64,000 nucleotides of DNA from Sthenelais limicola (taxonomy: Eukaryota; Annelida; Polychaeta; Phyllodocida; Sigalionidae), in assembly GCA_942159475.1 (NCBI GenBank), contig OW804097.1:38762298-38826297 (forward strand). The letters run 5' to 3'. Positions 13,230-27,639 of this stretch are shown piece by piece (within the stretch, counting starts at the first letter, position 1; each line of letters opens with the position of its first letter). The notes under the pieces were generated by a model. It did not search any database, was not told the DNA's origin, and saw only the letters and a list, made by a program, of their open reading frames with translations. A program made the position numbers and the translations under genes.

Positions 13230-14869
13230 AATATATAGTCAGTTTAAGCCTTGCATAACAGGTTGCACACAATGTAACCTTAGGTACATAAAGGTGAAAG
13301 AAATCAAATTGGACGTCTGTATACGTAATAGTAGTATAAACTCAGCTAGTAGATTGTCTTTTCAGCTTGTCCATGCAAGGAAACTACATGCAACTAGAGA
13401 AGAGAGTTAAACATGAGAACTTCACATGAGTGAATCACTGCCGCCGCATTAGATTATGTTTCTAATGCTATCCACTTCTGTTGAGTATACTTAAATTCCT
13501 TACATCTGCAAACAGAAAATTCTTCTCACAGGCTGTTCTGTGTGTGTACCTTTGGATATAAATACAAGTTAAACTTATTTGGGAGTGGGACACCAAATTC
13601 AGGAAACCTTCATGTTATTATATGGTTTATGCAAGAAATACTAGTTATGCAGTATGGACGACACATAATGACACATACATTTAATGATTGTAGTTAATTA
13701 CCAGACAACTGTAGAGACTATAACTGTTTTATATATATAGGCAATACATGAAAACAACTTTTACGATAGTTATCCGTTTTTATCTATCATAATATGTATT
13801 TGGTATTTGGCAAGGAGGGAATAAAAGAATATTTCATACAAACTACGATCCAGTATGTTGTACACACAAGTATCCTACTCTATATGTTCTCAATGCCAAA
13901 TCTTTATCACATGACGTACATCTATTCATTATCTCTGCCACTTATAATCCTATCATATACATAGTTTTATAGCATTTAAATTCCCAGCTTATCAGCCTAA
14001 CATGTAGCCAGCAACACACGGCTGCTTGGCTGATGTTAAACCAGTATATATGAGGCAGCAGGGTTACTTGATAGAGCTCCTAATGCAACCCCAGCTAATA
14101 AAATGTAATGAAGTGCCTCTACTTGAGCATTTCAGGTCAAGTCTGTGAGGTGCTCATGTCATGTTTATTCATGTCCTTATAAGCCTATTTAGCTTGCTTC
14201 AGCGATTTGCCTGGTGCGTGTGTAGGGGATGGGACGGAGTGTAGGCGGAGTGGCACGGGGAGGGTCCAAATGTGTGCCCTCCCCCCTTCTTACACACACT
14301 ATTCAGAGGGAAAAAGGTAAAAGTATTTCCACTCAGAATACGACCAAAGGCCACCAATTAGTTTTTTTAGACTTGTATGAATTCAGGCCATTCTGGAAGT
14401 CCCATGTCCTGTTCTCTGACCACATATTATTTCCTATATATCATAAGTTCTATATGAGCAAATGTTTATCCAGTTGGGCACATGTCTCATGCAGTTTCAT
14501 TGGGTCCTGTCTGGTCTACATTTCTGTACTCTGGGATTCAGTTTACTTAATGTATAAAAGTTCTTGGTACCTGATCTGTAAACATATATTATATAATACA
14601 TGTGACACGGTTTAAAAGCATGTACTAAAGTAAATTATCTATATTGAGAACCAATATTTTGCGTTTTGGGATTCTGTAACAAGATTTATCTGCATTATTC
14701 CCCCACCCCTTCGCACCCTCATGCCTCCTCCACGCAGGCCAAGCAGCACTAGCCACACGCCAACTCATTTTAGCAGGCATATATTTGCATGCTGTGTATA
14801 TAGATCATTATCCAGTGTAGGGATCACTAATCCGGGGCAGATCCATATCTAGTAGACCTGAATGACCTT

Positions 14870-15150
14870 GGGTTGGTGAGTCAAGGTTAGTTGGACAAGG
14901 CAGCCCAGGCAATTCAGATGATAGAGCACCAGGCGTGTAATATGGCGTGCCTAGGTTCGGTTGACACCAAGGTTAGGCCAAACTTTCTTACCTTGGGTCA
15001 CCTGTGGTGCCCTGACCAGGATCTCACATGAGACTGTTAGCCTTTGTCCACACTTGCTGGGGGAAATGTAGTACCCCAGAGTGACATTGAGTTGGTGTAA
15101 CAATGATCGTTGGACAAGGTAGCCATGGTATCTCAGATACTACCTGTGGC
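14870..15150 (+). repeat. Degenerate tRNA-derived SINE and a partial second head
   Basis: 14905-14975 has CAGATGATAGAGCACCAGGC and B-box-like GGTTCGGTTGA. The phrase GTTGGACAAGGCAGCC recurs as GTTGGACAAGGTAGCC at 15111, suggesting a second truncated head. Confidence 0.45.
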
Positions 15151-18100
15151 CCCTTACATTATAGAAGCTGGGTTTTCCAGAGCTGTGGATGTGTTTGAGG
15201 ATGGGGGAGGAATGGTGAATATTAGGTCTAAATGAATTGATGCCGTCCATGACACATTTCAGTAGTATTTTTGTCCATGTCAGACTTAACTCTGCATTTC
15301 CTTTTGCCATCGATTTTAGACACAAAAAGTAAATGTACACTTGAATTTCGTTTACATTTTCGGTTTTGTAAACATTAGAGAAGCGGCACTAGCAAGTTTG
15401 GCTATATATCATAAGCAAATGAAATTGCATATACCTGCATAAACAGAGCTATCTATATATCTATTTATTCATTCATTTATTAGAGATTATTTGATATTAA
15501 TTTTGTAAATGAACGTTGAGTATAGTAGAATCCCTAGGACAATTCAAATTAGAGAAAAGAATCTAACTGAACAATTAATGCAGCTTGTTCTCACCATGGT
15601 GAAAGGATAGGTGGGAGTCAAGAGATACATATTAACACAAAGCCAAGTCCTATTACAATCTTTAAATTATGCTGGAATGACACTCGCTGTTACTTGAATC
15701 ACATTACTTGAATAATCCAGGGCATACCTATTTAGCACATAGTTCAAACATTCCCCCATATGAAGGACCAAGTCAGAAGAGACAGATTAAGGGTGTATGT
15801 ATTGAAAACAATGTTATGTAATGTTTAAATCCATTTTATGTGGCAACATGTGCATTGACAGTAGACAAAGTATATTGCACTTAAGGCCTCCCTTTACTTA
15901 AGAATTCAGAACAATGTCATCCACAATGACTAACAGCACGGGATGTACATCTTTAAATCTTTAAATAAACTGTAATATAACTTCCTTGACAATTTCACGA
16001 TAAGGAGAAGCTAGTGGTGCTTGTCATAGGCCCCTTCAGTGCATTGACATATTAATATAAGCAATTTTGGTTTGTATCCAATTATTGGTTTGTGTCCATG
16101 TATGGGTATTATTGAGCAAAGATCTAGAATTACCTGAACCAACACTGCTATCAAGAAATACCCTCGGTTTGATGTGGAACGTTTTTACCCATTTCTTGAG
16201 AGACGTTAAGTTAAGTCGCTTTTATGGATTTAAAACACTTTCTTGGATGGCTACAAATTCAATTCAAATAGTCTTTATTGCTGATGTTATTACAGAAGGT
16301 ATATCAACCCTGGCTGCTTGTGACTACTTGCAATATACACTCGAGCATTGCCATTTATCACATTTTACACAGTCCTAGCAAGGATTGGACCAACTACTCT
16401 CACCTCTCTTCATTAAAAAATAATCATATATAGCTTTATCACCCCCATTTAAAATACATTCCTGTCTGGAAACGATAATAGAAGAAACAAAGAAGTGCCA
16501 AGCTACACATCACTCTGACCTGCAAGCATTCAAATCTGAATTATCTTTAATAGACATCGTTGACACGTTGGGCCGAATCTTCTGGAAGCCCAGAATTCAA
16601 ACACAGCAGCCCTCAGACCTCAAGTCTGAACTCCCACTGACTTAACTGCCTTCCGAAAAAGAGTAACAAAATAATGAAAAACAATTTCCTTCCTCTCAAG
16701 CTTTTTTGCTCGGAAGTGAATGGAGGAAGCTTTCAAGAAGACTTTTATAAACGTCCTTACATCACGGAAAGACAAGAAAAGCAAGTGCATAGAGTCTGGT
16801 GTTGTTAGCTGCAAGATAAATCTACGACGACAGGAGCAGCTCAAAGCAGAGGGAACTTTTTAAAATTTATTTTATGGAATGGAGGTGTTGGCTATTGTTG
16901 CAAAGCAACGCATAACTAGATTTATAGACTCTATATTTTAAAGTAGACTTGAAGGGAATTTTTCATCATTTGAAGTTGTTAACTGCCTTCTCTTTTGATA
17001 TGGGTAGAGGGATTGTTTACTGTCGTGTACCGTACTTCAGTTATTCTTTGCGACATGTGGTTCAACATTCATTTACGTCAATAAAGATCTAATTTATAAG
17101 AAGCAGATACTTGATGCCAATGATGTATATGGTCCTTTGGATAAGTTCAGGTGCTCCTTCTGAGTGAACCAACATTGGTTTCACACTGACGTTCTGCTAG
17201 GTAATAGTTTTTAATGCGATGTAAACTGTGTGTGTAATATTTCGGGATACACGCAGGAAGACCTAATATTAATTCCAGACGTGTTTAACCCTTTGTACCA
17301 AATAGGAGATACTAATAAAAATTGTATCAAACTATCACTGTACTGTATTGTACCATGTTGTTAATTACTTAAGACAACAAAACCGTTCTTAGTATGATAA
17401 ATATACCGAACATGGAATAAAAACAAACCTTAAGGCTTTGCATGCCTATTCAAAGAAGTATAATCTAGAAGAAAGAGGGACACCATATGGTGTCACCTAT
17501 GTTAGTATTTATCACCTCATGGAGAAAGTGGTTTATCTTAATGTTATATGTAAGATATAATCTACTATTGATATATTTCAATGTAACCTTTTGCACTGAA
17601 CACATTGGTATTTCAGACCGCATGAACCAAGTGTTAAAAACCTTCAGTTATAGCTAAATTCATGCCGACTGTGATAAACCAAAATTTGTACAATTTTTTG
17701 TCAAATCGTGTCAAATTTAATCCTTAAACGGAAGGGGATTTCGCATGTGAGCAGTTGGTCTTTAGTTACGCTTTAAACCAGTTGATTACCGGAGATGAAG
17801 ATTCGTTGTTAATCTCTCTGTCAGTTATTAGGTGTGTTATATTTCTATTTCTAAGTAAAGTCTGCCATCGTTCCTATGAGACATAGCAGATAAAGCATAT
17901 ATGAGAAAATCCATGTTTTCCCGAACAAGTAAATCAATCTTAGCTCCTCCTACAAGGGCATGAGGCTTTTTTTAAAGATCTCATTTCATTTCTCATCTGT
18001 CATCAGCACTCTAAATACATCATGAGAAGGTAGGAGACCTTTCATGTAATATGATATCATCTGCCATATATCATGTACCATGAATATTGTGTATCCTAGC

Positions 18101-18387
18101 ACATGTAGCTCAGGGCTCACATGGGAGTACTGAAGAATACATTCCTGCTAATTATGTTGTTTAAGCTATATTGTATGGCCTGGTTTTAGTTTCCTGGTCA
18201 CGTTACCAGTCATGTGACCATTTGTGTGACCTTATCATGTGACCACCATCTGGTCTAGTCATGTGACCATCCATCTGACCTAGCAACTATTATCTGTTTA
18301 TCAAGAGACCAAGATGTGGTCACCCCTATCATCCCTTTTCAATATTATATGCAGATAATGGTAAAGACGAGAAATCATTACTAAATC

Positions 18388-18429
18388 AGGTCCTGCCTAC
18401 ATGGCCAGTTATCCATGTAGGCAGGACCT
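18388..18429. repeat. Perfect 17-bp hairpin
   Basis: AGGTCCTGCCTACATGG at 18388-18404 and its exact complement at 18413-18429, with an 8-nt loop. Confidence 0.8.
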
Positions 18430-18777
18430 CGTCATTCCTCTCCACCTACAGAACCAGCACAAACCATCGCAAGGCTTACCACAGAGCTTAACGCCAGTGG
18501 AGACCACCCTTTAACTGTTCTAATGTTAACCATCATTGGAATCAGCCTGATCTCATCTTTTCAAGTATGATGATACCTCAAAATCATTTTCTTGCAACTT
18601 GTGACTCGTTTCCTGTGACACATCACATATAATATAGGAGCAACATGTCTCATCTCATTGGCTTTTATAATTTGCAATTCAATTCCCAATAAGCAGTCTG
18701 AATCAGATTCCGGTATGACGTATTTGGCCACTTGGCCTTGAGCTATTCAAGGGCTATAAGAACCTAAGCATGAGACT

Positions 18778-18888
18778 AAAAGGATTATTAACCTCAAGTT
18801 CGGGCCTGCTGGTGCACTGTTTGTGCATAATAACCAAATCACCATAGAGTGCACCAGCAGCCCCTCAATGTCGGCTATTAATCCTTTA
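18778..18888. repeat. Imperfect hairpin element, ~40-bp arms
   Basis: Outer AAAGGATTATTAACC and inner GGGCCTGCTGGTGCACT pair with TATTAATCCTTTA and AGTGCACCAGCAGCCCC. Confidence 0.7.
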
Positions 18889-20350
18889 TTGAAAAGTGCC
18901 ATATATGGTGGGAAAGAGCACAAGAGGTCTCCTTACCCATATTATCATAATACACTGCGTGATCACAGTTACAGCAGAAAGTAATATTATATTTAGTAAT
19001 TTAGTCGTAGGCCTATAGACCTTGACTCAATTCCAAAGCGTATGTCACCGGACCAGAAGTGAGTTTGATATGCAGATAAGAAAGAGGAATTAATTTGGCA
19101 GGGGCTGAAGGTTTCTTTATATGGCCTTGAGCTAATGGCGTGCAATTGCCAGGGCAGTGCTCATAATATATGCACTTATGATACAAGCGCGTGTAGCGAC
19201 GTGGGAAGTACGGGAGTGCTATGTCACAATGCTGACGCCTGAGTAACATATCCTTAAGTCGCAGAGAAAGAGTCCATTTCTTCTGGCTTCTTGAAATTCC
19301 CATTACTCTTGTATACAAGTCTATGTAAATTGCATTACACAATAACCAGAGCCCCGTTCCTGTCCTCCATACCAGTCATTAAATTGTATAGTGGACCACA
19401 GATCACTCGATTCGAAAGACATCTGTTTCCAGATTTGCATTGCCAGTGTATTGTCAGCTATGGGAAATTAAAGTATTCATATAAAAAACGAACTATTGAA
19501 ATGTGCCACCAGATCGAATGCCCCCAAGGCAGCTATAGCCACTTCGCATGTCTGAATGATGAAGGGTGAGATAGGATGTAATCCACTTACAACAGTATAG
19601 AGATTAGCAACACTTACAGTGAAATAATGAAAGGAAATCGGTTCGTGCCGTACCTGATGTAAAATGATATAAAGAGGTAAATGGCATCGCAGCAAAGAGC
19701 TAGAATTGTCAATAGCGGACTTACATAGCCACCATTTTTAATCTTGATTTGCATTGAATTAGGGACTAATGGTGCAGTGTAAAACCTATAGAAAACATGT
19801 CATGTATAGCATGGGATATCTATAAGTGTTCCAATGTCAATATCCATGTGTTATACATGTTTCCAAAACACAAGCCTCCATCTTTCCCATAATGCGTTTG
19901 GTTTTCATAGATCATTTACACAAGGTATGATATTGGTAAAATCATTCTTGCAATTTTCGATAAAAATGTTGCCAAATATTTGTATGACAGATTTCAACAG
20001 AATCCATCCATGCACTGTAACAGACATGCGTAGCAGCCCATGCAAATCCCCTATTGTAGCCAGTCTGTAGGAAATAACCATGCTATTATTCGCTATATTC
20101 TAGAATAATTACCTTTAAGAGTACCCTTGCTTATAATGTATGGCAATGTGAAATATTGTGAATTTGTAACATCTGTAAACTGCACTTTTTCCTGTTATAC
20201 TACCATGAAGCTTGGCACAATGAGTACGAAGTTGTAATAAGTAGTGGGTAACAAACATAATTATTATAGTCATACATTTGTAGGTTCGATGGCTCTATAC
20301 CTTTCTATAATAATATATTCCAAAGAGGTTGGTGAGATATGCATTTCTAA

Positions 20351-20559
20351 TAGCGGAACTCCACTAGAGGGAAAAACAGCGGCAACAAATGTTTTTGCCC
20401 ACTACTTTGTTGCAACACATCTCCAGACAGAAACAACAGTTCCCAGAGAATGTGGCAACACATCTGACACTCCTCCAATATGTGATTTCACTACAAGCAT
20501 GAAATGTATTGTTATTTATTATTTTTTGCAGCCGTTTTTCCTCTAGTGGGGCTCCGCTA
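20351..20559. mobile_element. PIF/Harbinger-type MITE with TAA target duplication
   Basis: Terminal inverted repeats of about 33 bp (TAGCGGAACTCCACTAGAGG at the left end; complement with one mismatch at the right). TAA directly flanks both sides (20348-20350, 20560-20562). The 3-bp TWA-type duplication is the PIF/Harbinger signature. The interior is non-coding. A related copy lies at 37204-37382. Confidence 0.8.
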
Positions 20560-20983
20560 TAACGCTATTATATTGCAATTAATCTAAATACGAATAATTG
20601 AAATGCAGATCTATGTTTAATTATCAATAGCAAGGAAAGTGTTCCTTTATTAAATTTTGATATTGAGAATCTTGTCTGAAACCATGAGGGGGAGGCTATC
20701 TCAGAGCAGCATTGAGTCTATTGTGCAAACATTCTGTGGCCATCAGTTTGTGTTGGCCAGTGGAAGGGCGATGTCTGTCACATAAAAGCTGTATTCCTGC
20801 CACCGCCCGCCTGCATAAATCATATTTACGAGTCTGTTGTGTCCAATCCAAAGACATAAGGCGGTGAGGCAAGTCATGTCATGATTCCTCAACGTCCACT
20901 GCTGGACATGGCTAGGTTGCCTACATTCTGGACAGTCAGAGGTGGGTGGGGGACGCTGGATGGACATATACATGTGTTAAAGC

Positions 20984-21136
20984 AAAATGAGTCACAAGTC
21001 GCAAAAATCGATTTTGAGATATCAACATTATTTGAAAAGATGCGATCAAGCCGACTCCAATGATAGTAAACACTAGGATGTCTAATAAATATTTCTATAT
21101 TCTAAGTTTGATATTCTTATTTTTGAAAACAGGTCT
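20984..21136. mobile_element. Partial copy of the 51.9-kb MITE family
   Basis: Shares AATGAGTCACAAGTCGCAAA, GATCAAGCCGACTCCAATGA and AGTAAACA in the same order as 51905-52050. The right half and right TIR are missing. Confidence 0.65.
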
Positions 21137-21424
21137 TATTTAGGGGGTATATAAGACCCGTTTTCGCAGAATATTATTCTGCCCCGCCCACTCCACCCTC
21201 TGAGATAAAAATGGAAAATGGCTGACTGCACCTACTTCAGTACCCACTTCAACGTTTATATTGGATAATAAATTAATGATTTACACTTTAATACTGGTGA
21301 AAATATTGATTCATACAAATGTTATCTTCCACACATGAAAACCACGAATATGGAATGAAGATTCACGAACAAACATTTAGTTCTCGGTTATACAAGAGTA
21401 CATCACAAAGGAGACATACACATT

Positions 21425-21655
21425 GTGGGTCAGATCTTCAGAAAATGTACAATTGGCAGATCAACACATCTAGTAAATTTGGCTAAATTATATTGAAAAA
21501 TGGTGTATATATGATTATATATTTGATATTACCATGATTTAAACAGTGTCTTTGGTTATGCTGAACTATGTTTTGAACCTTATTTTTGTCTTAAATTTGG
21601 GTTATTTGAGAGGATTAGTGAAGACAAATTGTACATTTGATAACGATCTCATCCA
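21425..21655. mobile_element. Short TIR element (GTGGGTCAGATCGTCAG family), copy 2
   Basis: Left TIR GTGGGTCAGATCTTCAGAAA. The right end is a degraded complement. The interior matches copy 1 through TCTTAAATTTGGGTTATTTG and AGAGGATT. Confidence 0.65.
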
Positions 21656-22329
21656 TATATTATAGCAATAATTTGATGAGGAAAATACCTGAGGGACACA
21701 GTTCATCAGCAGTGCCCTGCCCGGGTGGCAGCCAGAGAGGGGATAAGAAACGTCCACCCCACTTTCTGAGTGAATGGCTGACACTAAGTGGATTTGGAGC
21801 TCCAGACAAATTATATGAACTCTATGTGCCTTAATCGATAACGTATTATATATATCTTGATATTACGGTAAAGGAATATATTAAGGTTAACAGGAGATTT
21901 GCATCTGAATCAAGATTATCATGGATTTACGGGAGTTGTAACAAAAGGAAATTGTCATGCTCATGATGATTGAATGCTGCGATGTGGATGGCCATGTGGT
22001 ATTGGCCATCTTAGAATCAAAATTGAGATTAATACTTATGCATCAAATAAGATTAATGAAAAATAATGTTGTATCTCTCTAGTCCCTTCCATTAAAGATG
22101 CATTCCCAGCTAAAACGACCCAACAATATTTTTCTTGCTTTTTTTCTTTTATCCCGAGTACTGTAGAATGAAAAAATAGAATAAAGAAAATGAAAAAATG
22201 TCCTCCATGCTTTTCATGAATTCATGGCTTCTTCTAATAATTTTGCTGATTTACAGTGGCAATCTGGATCAAATGGGATTAATAGTGCAATTAATTGGCT
22301 TCTTCATATACCTATCTAGCCAGTGTAAT

Positions 22330-23680
22330 CCTTACATCTTCGATTCCAAAAGGACTCCCCAAGTTTAAGAAGATAGTGTGTCAGACTGAAAAAAGTGAGA
22401 TTTTGGCGGCTCATCTAAATAAATATCTTGGGAGATAATACAATTTTACACCAAAAAGAACAGGTCAAAATTCTTTAATACTCTATCTGGGGGACCTTTG
22501 GATGGACCTGGAATGAATAGCCCACTAAATAGACACTTTCGTTGTTTACGGAAATTAGGCTGAGAATGCAGCTTTAAGCAGTAACATGGCGATATTGTGG
22601 GGATCATAATAACCTATACGATATATCATATATATTATCAGACAAAACCTTAAGTAGATTCTATATTAATGTTCCGATATTAAACTATTTTGTTCCACAT
22701 GCTATGGTGATTAGATCTATATCTCTCCCATTTTGCATTTTGATCAGTTTTTGTGTGTGAATTCATTCCAAAAATATTGGCAGTAAATTATGTATAAGAT
22801 TTGGCATGTTGTATCCCATGAACCACCATAATCATGCATATATCCTAACAGACACAATCCCCTTTCGTAATATCCTAAGGACAACGTATAACTGCGATGT
22901 CGACCAACAACTGTTATTCCCAACTCCTTCTGTTGTTGATCCTTAGCTCAACCAGGGAGGTATATACAGAGGGAGTAGAAACGGGGATTATGCATGTCCA
23001 CCAAATAGTTGGGAGTAATGCCACTACTACTACTACTACTAGTACCAACTATATATAAGTGCATCACTAGTATGTTGTTGCTGGAAAAGGGCAATCAAAC
23101 TACCTGGGTGGTCCTGATGATAACAGTACTGCAACGTCACCTGGCATGCAGTGGCTAGACCATTTACCTGCCATGCATCTGCTGCTTGAAGGAATGTGCC
23201 ATTTCTACTCCCTCTGTATACGTCCCTGGCTCAACTCTTTTTTTGGTCCTTAGCTCTGTAGAATGGATGTAAATACTAAAACTGTTCGAGAAATTGTTAT
23301 TCGCTTTTTCCTGACATTCCCATCATTTATGTTTTGGCTGATCTATGGGGAAGGAAACCATTTTTAAGTGTAATTTGTTAGCCTGTATAGATTACCTATC
23401 TAGGATGTAGTAACCTAAAGTTTTCAAATCCATAGAGGAGTTTAAGAAGTTTAAGAAGGTGTAAGAGAAGCTTTGGAAGTAGTGGGATTCTTGTTTACAC
23501 TGAAATGAATAATTTGGAAGGCGATTTCATTTTACACCAGGAAGAAGTGATGAAAATGTTTTAATAGTCTATCTTGGTGACTTTCGGGTGGGTTTGGAAT
23601 GAATAGAAATAGAAAATAGAAAGTGTTCTTTTTTAATGGAAAACATCTGCTAATGCAGTTTCATATCCTAGGTGCTGACT
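22330..23680. repeat. Diverged duplicated block around the 22.95-kb MITE
   Basis: 22400-22580 and 23490-23670 share ATTTTACACCA, TTTAATA(C/G)TCTAT, GG(A/G)ATGAATAG and TGC(T)AATGCAG(T/C)TT in order. The MITE lies between the two copies. No coding signal. Confidence 0.45.
22952..23229. mobile_element. MITE with ~30-bp TIRs and 5-bp target duplication
   Basis: The left end CCAGGGAGGTATATACAGAG and the right end (complement CCAGGGACGTATACAGAGGG) are inverted repeats. CTCAA flanks both ends (22947-22951 and 23230-23234). The 278-bp element is non-coding and holds a short ACT triplet run at 23024-23041. Superfamily not assigned. Confidence 0.7.
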
Positions 23681-23699
23681 TCCAGACAGGAAAGCACGT

Positions 23700-25959
23700 T
23701 GTGAAGTGACCATAATGGGGTCTGAAAGTATCCCTTAAAAGGGACAAACTAGATTTACTTAGGCTAAGTCAGGTACGTGTCAGACTGAAGAGACATCTAT
23801 GTTAGGGAAACTGACAATGATTCCACACGGACTGTCCTTCCTCAATAGAGTCCTTTGCTACCAGCACTGAAGTACCTACAAGTACCTGTCCTGGAGAGGA
23901 TAAAGTCATTACTGTGGTTTTAAAGCTGTATTCTCGGCCTTTTTCAATGGGGAAGCAAGTGTTTCTATCTTTCCTTTCATCCTTTCCCTATCACTCTGAA
24001 ATCACCCCAATAGAGTCTATGACCGGCCATTCTTCGTTCATTCTCTAGATATCTATCCAGTCTTTGTGATTTCTGTGTCTACTGTTTCCAAAACATCAAT
24101 TCATATAATCCAATCTTAGGGAATTGACTATGTCTGAAACGCTAGATTAGGTCAATAAATATTATGCTACTGGCCATTTCTCCATTTGAACCCTGGTACC
24201 TCTCCCACTCTGGATCAGAGTTATGTAATGCCCATGTTGTAGGAGAGGTGCAATAAAATGGGTGCAATAAAAAGAAAAGTAAGAATTCGAAGTTGTTTTC
24301 CTTTTAACATTATGCTGATTCTAAATTAAAAAAAGGTTTATATTTCAATATTCCTCTTTGCTAATGCCATACATAATAAATAGTAAATGGAGCGAGGGGC
24401 TAATAATTGAATATATATCGGTCGAGATTATGATTGGAGCCTATAACACCAATATTGATAGACGGGTTAACAACTTGGTTAGCAACACAGGTGACCCCAA
24501 CCACAATACAGGACCAGAGACTGGAAGAGATGGAGAACGTGATATATAATGCAGACCAGCGTGCCACCTGATTGAGTGGCATTTTCAACTTGATACATTT
24601 ATGATATGATTATCTTGATAAATGGTATATGTTTATCCTGTGAGAAAGTATTTAAATGCTTTAAATGTAGTACTTATGTGACGTGTCCCAACACGTTTCT
24701 CCATACCATTTCTCCATACCACTTCTCCATACCACTTCTCCATACCATTTCTCCATACCATTTCTTTTTGATCATAAATGCATGGCATTAATAAAAGATA
24801 AAATAACACATATTGTAGCATGTATGTCTGCATGTTATTTATCTATTACCTTATTACCTTGAAGTTTTGATGACTATGTGAGAATCCTATAAAATACCTA
24901 ATGATGGCGAAACAACGCCAGTCTCGTAAAAACTAGGGTTGGTAGAGCTTCAATTTTGCATCGTTTGCAAAATATTCTGATGCCATCCACCAGAACAAAC
25001 TTTTCTAAAAACTGCCATGTCTCAAAACAAATGCCTTCTACGGTCGGCTGGAGATTATCAAGCAAGAATGAGCATGAAGATTGAACCAAATTTCATTCGT
25101 TCCAAATGCTTTCTTTTTAGCAAAAGCATCCATTAGGCTTTGATATTATTTCTACCTGCATGCCGTTCAAGGGTAATGAAATTATTTCAATTTTTTAATA
25201 AGATTTAACAGGAATACATGCCATTTCTTAAAATGAGTCCGAAATAGATATCAATCTATGTAATTGAAATATAATGATGATAACTGACAAAAACAGCTTA
25301 TGATATACTATAGAATAATAACCACTATCAGGACCAGACGTTGGCTAGCTTAAATCAGTTTATCTGGGAGATCTACTGCAAAGTAAATTGAAAAACACTT
25401 AAAATATATTAGTATATATTAAAATTCAATTCAATTAAAAAATTCTGTATTGCTGATGGTAAAACTACAAACGGTGGATCATCTGTCTGTTGTGTCAGCT
25501 CTTCCGATGGTTGCCGGTTACAAAACTTTGTTGTTAATATTTCAAAAACGTAAACTAACAAAACTAACATGAGTACTAAGAAAAGATGGGATGATTAAAT
25601 ACAGTGAGAATATGGTGTAGGTTCTAACAAACTGCTATGGTATTTGACTTAGTGATAGAAATACAGACATGTTGGGCAATTGTAACGTTCATATATATGG
25701 TTAAGAAATTATATAAATAAGGTACTGGTGGTTTAAGGAGGCAAGAGAAGCAAGGCATTTAAATGCTCAGAAGCGTGCTAGAAGTTTTCAGTAAATTTCT
25801 TAAATGATATTTTGTCTTCAGTTTTGTGAGCGACCAATTCCAGCTTCTTCCATCTGCTTTGACATTTGTATATCACAGAGTCAGTGACTTTCTTTTGGTT
25901 TTGATGGTAATACTGTTAGGTTTATCTTCCCTTTGGCGTATAGTAGAGCAGATATGGGC
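23700..25959. other. No gene recognised
   Basis: Only the 13-bp tandem repeat (24696-24765) stands out. No frame longer than 80 codons has recognisable features. Confidence 0.55.
24696..24765. repeat. 13-bp tandem repeat, five copies
   Basis: TTTCTCCATACCA / CTTCTCCATACCA repeated head to tail. Confidence 0.9.
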
Positions 25960-27595
25960 TCAAAAACCCATTATTTTAGGAGTTAGCTCGCATGAAATAA
26001 TAACACCACCATATTATACTAAATTGAAGCTGACACCATCCCCGATTAAGATCTGATATTGAATTTTTGTTATTTGGTGTGGTTTTGGAGATATCTGCCT
26101 ATATTTGAGGTTACCTTGGAAACCAATATTTTTTGTAAACAATGATGATTTATCAAAAGATGAAAGTCCATATAAAGGTAATTAACTAAATAAAGGTGAA
26201 GAATAATCTAAGACTCATGTAATTTTCTGAAAAGGTACTATTTTGAACATTCTTTTGGATAGATATATGCATGACTTTTGAAATGGAATGTTTTAGCGGC
26301 CATCTTGGATTTCAAATTCAATGCTTTAAGCACCACAAAATGGCTATATCTTTTTTAGTATTTTGGATAAAAACAAAGTTTCAAATTTGATTGTGTGGTT
26401 GTCTGGCATTGGAGATTACATATAAGAAGTGTTTTTTGCTTATTATGTTTCTTATTTATGATATTGAAAGTTTGGTAGCTCTCTGACAATTCAAACTGGA
26501 TGCTTCATAACACAGCAAACAGCTATGTAATTGTCCAAAAACAGCCACAGACCTGAAAAGTGTATATCTGTCTTAAATATCAATGTTTTTAGATTTATGT
26601 GAATGTATTTTGTTAAATATAAGTAATAGATTACCATACACATATTCATTTTTCAGAACAGATACCTCTTTGGAAACTTTTCTAGATGCATATTATATAT
26701 ATATGTGTGTAATGTCCTAAATGGAACGTTTGGGCGGCCATCTTGGATTTCAGTGATTATGCCACTAGCATCATAAAATGACTATATGCTTATCAAGTTT
26801 GGTTATAACCACCATTTAAAATGTGGGTCTATGGCTATTAGGGGTGAGAAATCCTGAGAAATGTCTTCTTTACCTTTTAATTATTTGGAATGTTTTGGTA
26901 ATTCAAAATGGAGGTCATTCAATGCAGCAAATAACTGCAGCATTGTCAAACATTGCTACAGACCTTAAATTTGTGTACTTTTTTCAAATATCAAGATTTT
27001 CACCCATAATTTTGATAAAAATATGGCTTAATATTTGTGAGGAACTGTCTTACAGACATCAAATTTCCAGAGTGGAGAGTATCTTTGATACTCTTCTAGG
27101 TGCTTATACATATATTATATGTGTGCGATCTTCTAAATGGAATGTTTGGCGGCCATCTTGGATTTCAATATCAATGCCACTTTCATCATCAGATGACTAT
27201 ATTCTCATCAATTTTCTTTGTAGAAACCGTGTTTAAAATGTGATTGTATGGTTATCTAGTGTCAGAATTGTAATGCAACATATCTTTATTGCCAATTATG
27301 TTTACTTCTTATTTTTCTCAATGTTTGGTAATTCAAAATAAATGGTCTTGAACAGGACAAATGACTATATCATTTTCAGAATCAGCAAGAGCTTTTAAAT
27401 TTGTAATTTGAAAGTTATTTTCACAGGTAAAAAAAGTATTTGGCAAAATGAAAGCTAGTGACGAGTTATCATACACACATTAAATTTGAAAAACGTGTAC
27501 TCTTGCCTATATCTGTCTGTCTGGATAGATAGATTTATTTCATGGGTAATATTTCAAATGGAATTATTTGGTGGCCATATTGGATTTCATTCAAA
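25960..27595 (+). repeat. Left arm of long inverted repeat, four ~420-bp units
   Basis: Spacing of the GGCCATCTTGGATTTC marker is about 434, 415 and 419 bp. Between markers there are shared phrases such as AAAATGGCTATAT/AAATGACTATAT. Open frames here are short and not supported. Confidence 0.8.
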
Positions 27596-27639
27596 TGACC
27601 ATAATATTTTGATAAGGTATTTTTGATAGAAACAACATG

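Larger units (their letters stand above)
9480..20340. other. Gene-free stretch with scattered short repeats
   Basis: Besides the TIR elements (10396, 12660), the 56-bp duplication (13118), SINE pieces (14870) and hairpins (18388, 18778), I see no coding signal. A CTCCT-rich tract lies at 12017-12081. A CAATTCAAATAGTCTTTATT phrase at 16260 resembles one at 25425 and may be old LINE ends. Confidence 0.5.
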
